Of a stretch of DNA of 64,000 nt, positions 22,115 through 36,275 are shown in pieces (the stretch's first letter is position 1; the number at the start of each line of letters is the position of its first letter). The stretch is from Epiperipatus broadwayi (Eukaryota; Onychophora; Udeonychophora; Euonychophora; Peripatidae). The notes below the pieces were generated by a model. That model was not told where the DNA came from, searched no databases, and saw only the letters and a list, made by a program, of their open reading frames with translations. The stretch is from NCBI GenBank assembly GCA_028023455.1, contig JAQFVV010006215.1:7363230-7427229 (forward strand), read 5' to 3'. The translations under genes were made by a program, and so were the position numbers.

Positions 22115-25100
22115 AATCTTAATGCAATATTATTTTGAGTTTGTCATGGCTGTTGACATTTTCTATGCACAGCAGACTTACATGAATTGGTATTGAGTAT
22201 ACTTTAATCTAATTCATTGTCATTCAGTTTACAGAAGATTGATTGGGGAAGACTGGGATGATTCTCGAATATCAATATGACATCTATATATTAGATCTTA
22301 TTGTGAATATATATTTTGGGCACTTATTTTTATATGTCTTTCACTAGATATTTCATTAATAATTTTAGCTGCAATTTTTATGATTCTTTCTACTTGGATC
22401 TGATAATAAAAATTGCCTTCTATGGATAGGAAATCTTTTGGTTGAATTTATTCTCTGTTCATTCCTACAACAAGAATTAACTCATGATATTTTTCTAATG
22501 TGTTAAATTCTGAACTATGGAAAGATTTTTTAACCTCCTATTGGAAAAACAATGATTTCTTTGAATGATTGCAAGTGCCGGATTTTTTGTTTTTAGTTTT
22601 GCTTTTACCACAGAACTATGAGATGGCGATTTATATCAGCAATGATAGTTGATTATAAAAAGGATTAGCTAAATAATGAAAATTATTCAGTTATTTTGTG
22701 TTGAGGTAATTTGATTGTTTGATGCTTTTTAGATTACATCCATTTTGGCTAAAGATAAAGGATAATGGTAGTAACAAAAAGGTTTTTAAGAAAATCAATG
22801 TTTGTATTTTTAGTAATTTTTTTTTAGATGCAGTTATGTGCTAACTATAATGTTATATACTAATCTGCATGTTATTACTAGTAGTTTTTCAAAAAGTGTA
22901 AATAAAGTTTGTCTTTCTCTAAAAAATAATTTTAATTTAGAGACAATCGAATTACTTCAATACATAACTAATTACAAGTAAAATGTTATTATCACACACC
23001 TCTTTTTAGAAAGAAAAGTTTTTTTTTTTTAGAGGATAATTATTTTTTATTGCAATCAGCTGAAGGACATACAGAAAAATGTTGAAAAATCAAAGACAAT
23101 TTGCTATTGTAACTTCTATTAAATTAAAAGCAAACATAAGAGAGTTAAATGAATTTTTTATGGATGAATTTGCTGCATCTTGAACTGATGAAAATGTATT
23201 CATTTTTGAATATCTTAATATTGTGATTAAAGATTAAATCTTGTTACAAAAATTATCTGAAATTCAATGCTTAAGGTGTTAATTTACATATTTAAAAAAA
23301 CGGCCTAATTTGTAATAAGACTGATCCTCTCTACTGAGGGCAGTCCATAGTGAGAATATAATAGATTGCCAGCTTACTTTCATTGATGACTGTAGCAGTA
23401 GTAATATTTACAAAAAAAAAAAATCTATATGAATGCATAATAATAAATTAAAGGCAGAATTAATATCTCTTCATACACCAGGAAAACATTGATAATATTA
23501 AATACAGCTTAAATGCATTTTCACTACTTGTAAAGGCAATTGTGTTAAACCTTTAGTCAAAAATAACCATTATAGATTGGTTGCCTTTGACAAATGTGCT
23601 CAGTATCAAAAATGCATTAAAGATGTATTAATGTAATCAATACTTTCTCTATATATGAAGAGGTACTAGGGTTATCTTTAATTTTTTACATTTTAGTGGT
23701 GGAGTATATCATTGCTTTTAGAATACACAATTAAATATTTTAAAAAATGAAAAGAAAATGGTGACATTTGATTCCTGAAAACATATTTTTGAGTTTAGAT
23801 TCTCATTGTGAATAGCTTGAATTTATTTGATCATAATGCAGCTGATTTACTATTTTAAATTCATCTTGCTGTGTATGTCACTAAATATTAGATATATTGG
23901 TTGCTATAATATAAACTATAATACTTTTTTAAACCGTAGTTTAGATTGAAAAAAAAGGCTTCAAACAATCAAGACTCCCTCTATAGTTAAATGTTTGCTT
24001 ATAATGAATTCAAAATATTTTTGGAAACTAATAAACTACTGTCCTGTAAGTGTGGAATGGAAGGAGTATGTAACTTCAAATGTGAATATATGGTGGTGAT
24101 AGATATTGTCTTATTATTAAGAAGTTGTGGTCATTAAAGTTGTATACATAGTAGATGCAGGCATAAATTATTGTGACTAGGATTCTGTATTGAAAAGTCC
24201 AAGTTATGAATGGGTAAATGTATGGAACTACTTTATATATATATATTGTTGCCTCTGCTCTCTTCACTTGTTCACTTTATAATATTTATAAATGCCCAGG
24301 CGTCAATTCTATACAAGATAGAATAAAATTTATAATTGTAAATTGCTCTATGGCTTAGCTCAGTTGAGGTTATAGGATATGGTCTTCATATAGGATGCAA
24401 ATAAAAGTAATAAAACATTTATTATCTGTAACACTAATTTAATTATATGCCACATATTTATTTAATTATAAAACTATTGCAAAATTATCAATTATCATAT
24501 TTAATATAGGATAGATAATGATGAGGATCGGGTATCTTTTTATCTACATCACCACTTATTCTAAGCAAAGTAGAATATATTATTAGCACTGTAATATGGT
24601 GATTTATCATCTCCAGACAAATTAAATAAACTGACTTCTACTGGAAAATCTATATATTTTAGGGCTATGCTATGTTAACCATATATATAAGTGTGGAAAT
24701 GGAGAATCGAATATATATAATCAAGCAATTCATTTGGGCTTTTAATTCATTAAAACATTTATTAAAAAAAAAATAAAAGACAAAATAAATAATAATAATA
24801 AACAAAAAAAAATATTATTTTATGCACCTTTCTAACCAGTTATATTTCTTCTACAGTAAAACCAAAATTGACTAATATTTAATATACAAATCGTGTATTT
24901 TCGAATATGTGTGCTTTTATAATATCTTAAATATAATGTATTTTTAAAACATACTTTTTATTAGCTTATTTATAAAACTTTGATGATGCCATAAATCAAT
25001 CATCTTTTATATATATTATAAAATTTATACAACACTTATCTGTTATAATCAGTGTATATCATCTAACACTAACTATACAAGAATAAAGAAAGGCAGGGAA

Positions 25101-27923
25101 AAACAATAACTAAACACTTATACTTATACTTATATATGTGAGGGTTAAATAATATCTCCAAACTCAATCTAAATAATCTAATCGCCCCTTGATCATTTCT
25201 ACCTTCAACTCACATTCAATATACTTCCTATATAACGAACTTATAACAGATAAGGTTTTAATTCTTTATTTTTTTAAATAAACTTCATTAACAAAATTAA
25301 AATAATAATTTATAGCATCACGCACACATCCGAACATCTATAACCACCTATAATATAATTTCTAGATCATATAAAATAATAAATTATCATATTATAATGA
25401 TATGAAGTTACATTGTTTTGTTGTTGTTTTTTTTAAAGAGAAAAAATTGGTTATACATTTATTATAAGTAATAACGAAAATACTTATCAATATCTCATCA
25501 TTACATGTTAATTTTTTTTTTAAACAAAATTGAAAGTTGAAAGAAATATATATATATCAATTTTAAAGACAACAGTAAATTATAACATAAAAAAAAAATG
25601 TCTATCCATTGTTAAAGCATAATTTGTTAAGAATGACAATAGTCTTTTTCCTTTTTATCCTAGAATTCTGTTATAGGCGTAATAAATGACATTTGCATGC
25701 ACTGGAATTATTTTGTTATATATGCGTGAATAGCAAAGTTATACAGTATAAAATTATCTTCTTGATATAAGATTAAATAGATAAACTTTTTCATTTTAAA
25801 TTTTATTTTGTAGAATATTGATAGAAAATTCTTAAAATTGAAAATCAAGCGTTTAATTCTAGCGTCTAATAAGAAAACTTTAGCTAGCTTTATTTTACAC
25901 AATTTTGTCATTTTAATATTATTTAGCTTTGGTAATACTTTAAAATAAATCATAATAATTTAGCTTACATATCATCCAGGCATTTTGAAGGTAGTGAATT
26001 TGGACCATCGTTTGGCAGAAATTTGGAGGCTGGTATCCCTCTGGGGGGGTTGTTTATTTCCTCATTTTTATATCATTCCAGTAGTATAATAACAAAAATT
26101 CTCCATGGGTATATTATTAGAATCCTTGCGATGTTTTTTTATATTTGTTCTAATACTCTTAGAGAGTTATTGATTCTTTTAAGTTTTTTTTACTTCTTCT
26201 TCCTCGGAACTTTTTTTACTTTCCTTCAAATTTTAAACTCTATGTCTTTTTTCACTCATGCCCTCTGTGTTTTTTTTATTACAATCAACTTTGGAAGTGT
26301 GCCAAAATTTTACTTATAAAATTTTAACAATACAATATTTGAAATAGAATAAACCTAATAATAATAAAAAATTAAATATCAAATATTAATTTATAAATGT
26401 TATTCACCAATATACAAATAATCTTTATCATTTTTAAGTATAAGATTATTAACAATATATAATTAGTAAATAATAAATAAAATATAGGAAAGAAAATTCT
26501 AATTAATAATATATCTATATTTCTGCTCATTATGACATGTAAATTTTTCTACTACATACAAACATCTCTGATGTTATTCATTCTCCTCTCTTACAACCAA
26601 ACATATATAATCCAAAACTCTACCAATCAGTACACCCACTTAAAGTTTTAATTTTTTTAAATCCTAATTTTAACTAGCAAATTACATCTCAATTCATTTT
26701 TCTCAGATAATTAACTTTAGCCATTGTTAGCACAAATGTGAACTTCCCACATTTCTTCCTGGTTCCAACCTGGAAGGTCACAATATATATATATATCATA
26801 TTTTAAACACATTTGTTAGATGTCATATAAATAGAGATTTTACATTAAATTTTTTAAATTATCTTGATAATGTTTATCCAGAGACATTTGTAGCAAATAA
26901 AAATATTTAGTTTGATACTTTTTAGATTACATCTGTTTCAGTAAAGGAAGAGATTTGCAGTAAATTTCCTGAATAAGTATCTGAATGAATTCATAACATA
27001 ACAAATGTAATTTAAAGTGATTGCACGCTCTCATTTCCATGTGCTTAAGATTTTCCCATATATAGATGAGTGGATTCATTCCATTCTTTCTAAAATACTA
27101 TATCTCGTGTCTGGAAAAAGTGAGAGTATTCATTTATAATTTATCTTTAAAGCACATGTGCATTGGCTTAATCACTAATATCACAATTACAGTATTAAAA
27201 CATAGCATTATATAAAATAATATCTCATTATATAATCGCTTTAGTAAATTTTATCTGGTAATGTGAATGCTCCTGTATAAGAACATATATGCATAGTTTA
27301 TCTACAAGAGATAATAATAAGAAACAACAATAATAACACTATATATAAATGTCTAAGTATCCACATTTTAATAAATAGATAAATTAAAGAGAAACTTATA
27401 GGAAGATTTACAGACAGCTAGAGCAGCATAGTAACAGGGAATAGAGACTTGCAGACTGATAAATAAAAGAAGAATAAAATATTTTGAACATAAATAATCA
27501 TCGTAGGAGATTTTTATCTGGCACAGGCAATGTATTGGTGGGTTTGATTTCCAAAGATCATAGATCAGTTTCCAGTTGAGTAAAAAACATGTAAAAACTC
27601 AGTTTGATCAATTGGATGCAATTATCATTGATTTCATAGAAGTTTTACAATTATAAGAAAAATTATTTGAGTTTAGAAATATTTTCAAAAATAAGATCTA
27701 TTTATGAAGCTTTATTCTCAAATAGTTTATGAAAATATAAACAATTAAAATACTTTTTCAATATCATTAAAGTTGTTAACTGAACTCTATATGACAGCAG
27801 CATAGGATAATGGTGATCATTTCTGTCATTTCAAAAGAAATGGGAGGAAAATGCATACCAAATATTCTTACAAATTACTTTAGAATATATATACATTAAA
27901 CAAATTCATCTTTTTTTTATTAC
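22115..27923. other. Long AT-rich stretch without recognisable genes
   Basis: A minus-strand frame at about 22320-22440 (IQVERIIKIAAKIINEISS) loosely resembles LINE C-termini but is too weak to call. A 98-codon frame at 26023-26319 is hydrophobic because the DNA is T-rich; its start is slightly GC-richer. TA-rich simple repeats are scattered (24230s, 25540s, 26780s). No gene is supported. Confidence 0.45.
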
Positions 27924-28056
27924 TGGTACAATGCTTATTTTATTAAAATTAATAAATTCCAATCTTACAGTTTCAATTGACCAGCAGTGTTCTTCAGATA
28001 TTCTTAATTGAAACTGTAAGGCTGAGATTAGTTTTAATGAAATAAGTACTATAACA
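27924..28056. repeat. Short inverted-repeat element (about 133 bp)
   Basis: Left TGGTACAATGCTTATTT...CTTACAGTTTCAATT is mirrored by AATTGAAACTGTAAG...AAATAAGTACTATAAC, with a loop of about 25 bp. Arms of about 50 bp carry several mismatches. Size and form fit a MITE relic. Confidence 0.65.
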
Positions 28057-29080
28057 TATTTTTTTTTTACAATTTTATTAATGCATATAGAAGGACAAGT
28101 TGATAATTCTTTATAAAGAATATAGAATATAGATACAAATACCAGATTAGGTTTTAAATAAAAAACTTTAATAAAAGATATCTTTGGTTATGTGAATGTT
28201 TGTGTATACTAGATAGCAAGTACTTAGTTTATCTATAAGAAAAAAGAAAACTTAATGTTTTATCTCTATGAATCTATGCATAATATAAACTCTCTCAATC
28301 CTTTTATATATATATAAGGTTTTCTAAATATTTAACTTCCAAATGGTTAAAACATTCATTTTGTAATAGATGTAAAGTAATTCATTACATACATGCACAT
28401 ATATATTGTAATGCTACTGAGCAACTCTCATTAAAATTGTGTTTACAGTTATTAAAAAATAAAATTTTCTCATAAAACAAAGTTTAAAAATTGATAATAA
28501 ATAATAAAAGTATTGCAGAATAATTTGTCCGTAAATGAGTATAAACATCTCATTTGAAAATAAATAATTGTATACAAGTCTAAAGGGTTTATTATTATTA
28601 ATTTAAACAAAATGCACTTCACTAAAAAAAAGAAATAATCTATAAAAGTTAGGAGTGAATGGAAGGGAGAGGAAATTAACTTAGAGAATTTTAAAGTAGT
28701 TGAATTGCAAGTAATTAAGAATTAAAAGTATGACAGTTTAAACTATAAATCTTTTATATAAAATTAAAGGTACTCTCTTTTATTTGACTTAAAGAAAAAA
28801 AAGTAATCTTAAAAAAACTAAATAACAAATTGATTTTAAACATATACATGCATAAATAGCGAATGATTGTAAAAATAAAGAAGTATAGTAAAATGTATGT
28901 GTGTTGATAAAATGATATAAGAAAATTAAAAATTAAAAAACTCAGCAATGGCTACTAAATTAAAAAATCCACAAAACAACAAATTAGCAATGGCTACCAA
29001 CTGAAAACAGGATCAAACTCTTATCAAAAAAATGTAACAAAAACAGTGGACGAATTCCAACAACAGATATAGCTGGTGGA
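28057..29080. other. AT-rich DNA, nothing recognised
   Basis: Short translations are lysine- and isoleucine-rich, as expected of AT-rich noncoding DNA. Confidence 0.5.
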
Positions 29081-30090
29081 TATAAAAACTAATTAACAAA
29101 GTGACAACAGGTCATCATATAGTCTGGTTTTTCATCCTTCAATCAGTTCAGTGCAATTGAGTTCAGTCTATCAGTTCTTCAATCAGTTCAGTCAATCAAT
29201 CAGTGTTTACCAGGACAATGCAGTGCTAACAACCATTGGAATCATACGGCCTTGCTCCAGCCAGAGTCTGATGGAACCAGCAGCCTGCCTGGTAAAAGTG
29301 ATGCCTGCCTAACAACTTGAAAAACTGCCAGGGATATCTAACTGTCTTAAAGAATAGTGCCACAAAATAGGAAGCAAAGAAACCTTCACAAAACCTTGAA
29401 TCTAACCAGTTGGAAAGCTCACCTGAAGCAGCAAACAGAAGAATTTAACTTTTTCTTATTCCATTTCTGATATTAAAGTAGCCATTGCAATAATTTGAAG
29501 CCTCCAGAGTCAGTAAAACAAATGAACTCTATAGCATGCATAAACGAACTATTGATGTGCGTGTTTTAAATGTTTTGCATTTATTTAATACTTTGTTATA
29601 TTACATTGTGTGATTTATTAAGAGTGTGTGTAGTTATATATAAAAATCATTGTTTAAGTTAATTAAGAATTTATAGTAGTAGTTTCTAAATTATAATAGT
29701 AAACATTTCGTTAAAATAAATTATCTTTAAGTTTAATATTTGTCGTTCATTTCTTTTACCACTGATTAAAGCAATAATGTATTATGTTATCCTTTTGATT
29801 GTGCTAGTTGGGATATTTTAGGCAATTAATTAGTTTGCCAATCATTCAAAGGACACCATTTATCTTTGGATAACTGACTGGCACCTGGAGTTTACTCCAA
29901 AACAAAAAAGTGCTTTGAATGATAGGTGTTGAATTCTGCAGCTGAGAAGATCTGTGTCCTTCAAACATGATCACAGTTATATATTTTTAAATATAGCTGT
30001 GGCTTGGTCACAGGTGCCCTCTGGGCATTGTTCTTATCTGCCTAAGGGGCCATGGTAGTGCAATATTTAAATTGCCTTGGGGTAGATCAA
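29080..30090. other. GC-richer stretch, unclassified, retroelement-like
   Basis: Clearly richer in G and C than its flanks. A 15-bp direct repeat TTCAATCAGTTCAGT lies near 29138 and 29177. A second island at 29820-30060 has an inverted pair (ATCATTCAAAGGAC / GTGCTTTGAATGAT). Neither matches a family I can name. The composition suggests old mobile elements or an LTR leader. Confidence 0.35.
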
Positions 30091-30115
30091 ATATATTAAG
30101 AATAAATAATTGTTT

Positions 30116-31340
30116 TATGAATGAATAGATGCTAACTTTATATAGAATGATATGATGGGAAATGAAATTTATTCATATCTTAAATAAAATTGATCAATTG
30201 ATTTAATAAAAGTACACAGACAGGTAGATATGACTCTTGTGCACTTTCTGATTTTTGTATTCCATCTTTAAAATATAGATGACATCTATTTTGAAGGATA
30301 AAAATATTCTGATGGTTTATGTTGTAATGAAGTAATTTTGATGATTTTTTCCCATAAAATTTTTTCAACAATGCTGTCTGGTTCATGGGCAGATACTTTT
30401 CAAGTATAAAAAAAAATCATATCAAGAGAGAGAGAGAGAAAGAGCGAGAGAGAGAGAGAGAGAGGGAGGGAGGGAGGGAGGGAGAGGGAGAAAGAGAGAA
30501 TTCAAACTATTCAGTTATATTTATAAAATTTTTCATTGACATGAGTGTAACTATAGCAATCCTCTATATTCACTCTTTAAGAAATTTCTGGCACTGTCTC
30601 TCTCATAAAAATTGTATTATACAACAAATAAAAATAAAAATTATAGAATTTTTATATAAAACAAAAATTTACATTTCATAATACAAATACTATTTTACAT
30701 TTTAACAAAAATTAAACAATCTACACCACATTTTCAATATATTACCCTGGAAATATATATAAATATATATTTATATATATTTTCCTAGTATAACATCATA
30801 CAAATAAAAAGGACATATTTTTAAAAATATTTAAACATTTAGTTGTATTGTTTATAATTTATTATTGTGAATGCAGTAATGAATATGGGATATATAACAA
30901 AAAACCAATAATTTTATCCAAACTATATACCTTATTATTCATATATTCATTTTCTTTTTAAAATGAATCAAGTCAATTTACAATCTTACAAGACAATTAA
31001 TAATAAAGAATTTTATATCAATATTGCTGTCATAGCAACGCAGTTCAACGTTTCCCATGTTAACATATCCACCATCAAAATCAAACAAGAAAAAAAAATT
31101 ACGACTGACATTTTACCACATACTGAAACTCATCTCAAATTTCAGTAGATACAATACATAGATTAATATATGAAATTCAAATGAAAATAAATCAACTCTC
31201 CTTTCATAAGTTATGAATAAATAATCTTCATACATCAACAAATAATAAACAAAGGAGTGAATCTATCTATGTTTTCAGCTTTCTATCTTTATAAGCTTTT
31301 GTTTTCTGACATTGTTGATTGTAAATAAAGATTACAAAAT
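30116..31340. repeat. Segmental duplication, copy A (about 1.2 kb)
   Basis: Begins TATGAATGAATAGATGCTA and ends near CTGACATTGTTG. The same order of sequence recurs at 34454-36660 in the same orientation. Divergence is low to moderate. Copy A carries an expanded GA-rich microsatellite (30425-30500) where copy B has only a short GA stretch. Confidence 0.92.
30425..30500. repeat. GA / GGGA compound microsatellite
   Basis: (GA)n then (GGGA)n with interruptions. It gives an artefactual Arg/Glu/Gly-rich translation on the plus strand. Copy B of the surrounding duplication has only GAGAGAGAAAGAG here. Confidence 0.95.
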
Positions 31341-34300
31341 GCCAAAAATAATGAAACTATTTATTCACATATATACAACACAAAAACATATACTGGCATA
31401 ATCTTTTTCAAATATTATTAAACTAATTTACTTTTAACTTTTGCATGGATAAAATATACAGTGATATAAAGGTTTAAAATACTTGATACTATTTTAGAAT
31501 ACTATTGTTATCATTAATTGTTAGAATGGATTCCAATCTACTGCATAGACACCTAACTGCTCTCTACTCTCATACATGCTGTTCTAATGCTAACAGATAA
31601 AAAGCTTATAAATTAAGGCTAATCTTACTATTTGACTGTTGTGATGAATTACAGGTTATGTTATGAGTATGCAATAGGTAATAAAATAATTTTAAAATAC
31701 AGGAAACTACACCTGTACTATAATAGTTATATAAGAATGCATACATGAAGATATATGCTTACAGTAGGAATTAAACTTCTACAGTATATATAGTATTTAA
31801 TGACTGGCAATTGCATATGTATCACTACCCAATATGTATGAAAGAAAATTGGATTGGCATGTGGTAGGAATTGATCATCTATCACACATCACTGTTTAAA
31901 TAAGATAATGATTGCAAGGTGTCAGCAGTCGCAAATGATGTTACAATCATCTAATATTAACACATTACCTAAGAATGAGAATCAAATGTAACTCATAATC
32001 TGAATTGATGGATACCATCCATACATTCATATTAATAACAATAATTCAAATATGAGAGTAGTTAGCTAAAACTTATATTTACTTAATAGAACCACAATCT
32101 AGCTTGTCTATGAAGCACAATTGCACTCCACTCATAATTTATAGATTCACTGACTTAACTTATTATTAAATAAAGTGTAAATAATGATATAACTAATATA
32201 TATCTATTATTTGCATGGTAAGAGATTGCAATTACAAGCTAATTATCTTTTTATAAATTAATTTATTACCATTAGTGCAGATTGATATTTAAATAGAACA
32301 AACTACAATCTCTTGCCATACCTGCTCAGAAATAGATTAATTATATAGCTATTCATTAACATATTTTCATTAATTTGGAGTTAATAATTTACTAAGTATT
32401 AATTTAAAGTTATAACATTCTTTCAGCTTAGCAGTTCATATTCAGTCTTTAGGTTTTTGCAATGTTGATTCTTTACCATAGCTATGGTGGATGAAGGTTT
32501 AAATTACTATTTCACATTCATTTGGATGCATAGATATTAATTAGGTCTTGGTTTCACACCTGGTTCTTCCTGTAGCACTGTACATTAGACTTCATCTTCT
32601 AAGGTGGTTACATAGCAGATGTGCTCAGATTGTTTCTTCTGTTGTTGATGGCTTCTTTGACATGATTCAGTGATGGGTTTTTGGCATTCCCTCTGCCATG
32701 TTGATAGAATGAAGCAGATAGTGATTTCTCTACTCTTGCAGTAGACTTGCTGGTACTAGCTGATAAAAATTAATTAAAGCAGAATAATAATATTGGCAGA
32801 ATAATAATCACTGGTAGGATCAAGATAGAATAATAGAAAGATAATCTTGAACATAATTTTTAGCATTATTTATATGATTTGTAGTTATCTTATCTGTTCA
32901 GATCGATCTCTTGTCAGTTGGATCCTTTAACCTATTAAGTATAGATAACTCCATTACTTTCACTGAGGTCCAAATTTGTTGGCCAATATTTACATTCTTA
33001 TTTTTGAGTGGGAATAACAGCCATTTTAATTTATTTTAATCATTTATCCCCAAAATTTTATTCTACCAATCTGTTTACAAGCATTTTAATTACTTTTCTA
33101 ATAATTAAAAGAAAAATACCTTTTCTTTCAAACTACTTTTAAATTAAATTTAGAATCTATTATCTTTTTTTTTTTAAATTTTAAAAAAAATATGTATCTT
33201 TAACCCCAAATACTTTTGAGCTTAAATTTTGTTCCTATTTTTTTTAATATGCAGCCATGAAGTATATATTTGTGTGAATATATATAACTTCAATACCGAC
33301 TTACCAATCCTAGGATTTGATTTCTAGATTATGTGATGTAGTTATTTCAAATAAATGTGTTACAATATAGTCAGTTTATCTTGTCTCACTCAAATGTTAT
33401 TAATCAATGAATCTGTGTTGCACAACTGGACAATAATCAGACAAGTTTGTTTTAAGTTAAATTAAAATTTATTAATAAATGAATATCAATTATATATATA
33501 TGATGATGAACAGATCATAAACAATTGATATGTACACCTAAGATCTAATTGCATGTACAATAGTTCATTAGATGGCATTAATTCCATATTTAAATATGTG
33601 ATTGCCCATTTAATCTTGAATTATTTAATACCAAATACAAAGCACATATGTCTATGTAATCAAATATGTTGCGAAATATTCATACTTTCCAAAATACAAA
33701 AGTGTTTAATGTATTCATCTATTATATATATATATACACACACAGAAAGATGAATCTAGTTATTTATTAATAAAATATATATATTTAATTCAAAAAAATA
33801 TGTATATAAAGATGAATCTAATATATTTATAAGGGATTTATTTTTAATAAAAATTTAAGAGAACAAAAATAAAGTGAATGCTTATTGCGATAAAATCCTT
33901 TTTGAACTTCTAATATAAGTGATATACCTGAAGTTAAATTAAAATCAATAAATAAAAATAAATAAATATTTTTAGATATTAAAATAATAATTACTATGCC
34001 ATACCATATGTTTAAACTAGGAAAATGTAACATATTTTGGTATGTGAATAGATTATTAGTCAACTTAAAACTATACACTATTTACTAATAATGACTATAT
34101 ATTTAAATGAAGAGAGACAAAAAAAATATCAATAGTAATGGTAACCATAAACAAATGACCTGAATGAGAGTTTTTAAATACTATATTTCCAGAATGGCAT
34201 CAAAATTATGATGTCAATTTCAAGCTACAAATCAATAGTATGCCCTTGTTCCAGAGAAGATATAATATGTTTGTGAAATTTTTTAAATTCAAAGTACATT

Positions 34301-34453
34301 TCATAAATTCTGATGTTTTACATAAATATATCCAAATTATTCTTTCAAATAATAATTATTTGGTTTATATGACATTACACACATAAGTACTAATTTATAT
34401 TCATGATCATATGAAGAGATATCCTTTCACGAACAAGTATTATTTCAAAATAT
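31341..34453. other. AT-rich spacer between duplicate copies
   Basis: Mostly unique AT-rich DNA. The GC-richer stretch at 32440-32780 looks like an unclassified old repeat; on the minus strand it reads through several short broken frames. A 105-bp inverted-repeat element lies within (32215-32319). TA and CA microsatellites lie near 33720-33745. No gene was recognised. Confidence 0.4.
32215..32319. repeat. Small inverted-repeat element (105 bp)
   Basis: ATGGTAAGAGATTG at 32215-32228 and CAATCTCTTGCCAT at 32306-32319 are inverted with one mismatch. Possible MITE remnant. Confidence 0.4.
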
Positions 34454-35068
34454 TATGAATGAATAGATGCTAGCTTTATATAGAATGATATGATGAGAAA
34501 TTAAATTGATTCATATCTTACATAAAATTGATCAATTGATTTAATAAAATTACACAGACAGGTAGATATGACTTTTGTGCACTTTCTGATTTTTTATTCC
34601 ATCTTTAAAATATAGGTGACATCTAGATGGTTTATGATATAATGAAGTAATTTTGATGATTTTTTTTCCCCGTAAAATTTTCTCAACAATGCTGTCTGGT
34701 TCATGGGCAGATAATATTGCTTTTTTATTTAGTTAACAATATACTTTTCAAGTATAAAAAAATCATATCAAGAAATTTGTATGTGTCTAATTAAAGCCAA
34801 AACAAGAGAGAGAAAGAGTTCAAACTGTTCAGTTTTAATTTATAAAATTTTTCATTGACATCAGTGTAACTATAGCAATCCTCTATATTCACTCTTAAGA
34901 AATTTCTGGCACTGTCTCTCTCATAAAAATTGTATTATACAACAAATAAAAATAAATATTTTAGAATTATTATATACCACAAAAATTTACATTTCATAAT
35001 ACAAATACTATTTTTCATTTTAACAAAAATTTAACAACCTACACCACATTTTGGTATAACATCATACT

Positions 35069-36010
35069 TTGCCATCTTGAGGACTGAGTCTGTTGCTTGG
35101 AGAGCTCCCAGGGCTTGCTTCCTGGTCTTGGAGAGGGGCTGGGATGTGGGTGTATTGGGTTCTAGTATGGGCTTCAGATGAGAGAGTCTGTAACTTAGGA
35201 AGATTCCTGGGGCCTGAACTCTGGTTCTTATGGGGGGGGGGGCTGGGATGTGAAGTGTTATGGGGATTAGTACAGGTTTCATCTTTCTCATCTTCAAGGT
35301 AGTAGAGATGATGTGATACATTGTGGTTTTAGTCTCTTTGTTCTCTATATGATTCATAGGTTGGTTTTTAGACTGTGATAATCTGTAGATGGCATATGAT
35401 ATAGGTATGTGAGATTTACATTTTGTATTAGTGCTGCAGAATTTCTTGTCTTGGCTGTTAAGATGAGAGAATCTCATGCTTGGGTCACTCAGGCCAGAGA
35501 GTTCTACTATGGTTTAAATCTCAAATCGGAGCTGCTGTATCACTCATCTCTGCCATCTGGATGGCAGGTTCTGGTGCTTGGAAGGTCTCACAAGCCTGGG
35601 CTTTGGAGGGGATCTGGATGCTGTGGTGATTAGTAAGAGCATTGGATGACAGAGTCTGAGCTTTGGAAATACCCCTAGGCCTGGTTCCTAGTCCTTAGGA
35701 GGGGTTTGGGACATGGGTGCTGCAGGGATTAGTACGGGTTTTCACTTTCTCATCTGGATGGTGGGGATGTGATTCTTGGTAGCTGTGATCTACTTAGTTG
35801 CCATTAAGGTCAGAGGTTACTTAGTAAACTATGAGAGAAGCTATGAATGGCAATATATATGCATATACAATTCAAAGTTTTTCTGTTCACTCAGTAAATC
35901 AAGTTCTGCATTATAAATCATAGTTTGAATCTTGTATATCACTATATATAGCATGTAAATTCAAAGATTAATATTATGTTAATAAATCATATTTTGAGAA
36001 AAAAAAAAAG
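35069..36010. mobile_element. GC-richer insertion made of degenerate tandem units, A-rich end
   Basis: Absent from copy A of the duplication, so it is a true insertion. It contains several loosely repeated segments with wording like GAGTCTG-GCTTGGA, CCTGGTTC-TAGTCCTT, GGGCTGGGATGTG and GGGATTAGTA-GGGTTT, spaced roughly 100-230 bp. The right end is an A-run (about 35999-36009), which may be a retroposed tail. Open frames across it (for example 35031-35477 minus) have no recognisable domain. The family is unknown. Confidence 0.7.
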
Positions 36011-36023
36011 GAAAATATGTTTA

Positions 36024-36275
36024 AAAATATTTAAACATTTAGTTGTATTGTTTATAATTTATTATTGTGAATGCAGTAATGAATATGGGATATATAACAA
36101 AAGAACAATAATTTTATCCAAACTATATACTTTATTATTCATATATTAAAAATATTTAACATTTAGTTGTATTATTCATAATTTATTATTGTGAATGCAG
36201 TAATGAATATGGGATATATAACAAAAGAACAATAATTTTATCCAAAGTATATACTTTATTATTCATATATTCATT
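36024..36275. repeat. About 125-bp tandem duplication
   Basis: The segment AAATATTTAA...ATTCATATATT containing GAATGCAGTAATGAATATGG occurs twice in a row with a few substitutions; copy A of the larger duplication has it once. Confidence 0.88.

Noticed and set aside
22310-22445. Minus-strand segment resembling the C-terminus of a CR1/L2-type LINE
   Set aside because: Only about 20 residues fit loosely and the flanking sequence does not continue the family pattern.
26023-26319. 98-codon hydrophobic ORF resembling a membrane protein
   Set aside because: The hydrophobic residues come from T-rich DNA (TTT, CTT, TTA codons); no promoter, conservation signal or loop pattern supports a real membrane protein.
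30385-30681. 98-codon Arg/Glu-rich ORF
   Set aside because: Its charged part is the GA/GGGA microsatellite, missing in the sister copy of the duplication; the rest is AT-rich noncoding sequence.
35031-35477. 148-codon minus-strand ORF, the longest outside the Gypsy element
   Set aside because: It crosses the border of the insertion at 35069 and the tandem units inside it. No domain is visible, and the opposite strand is open as well, as expected of GC-richer repeat DNA.
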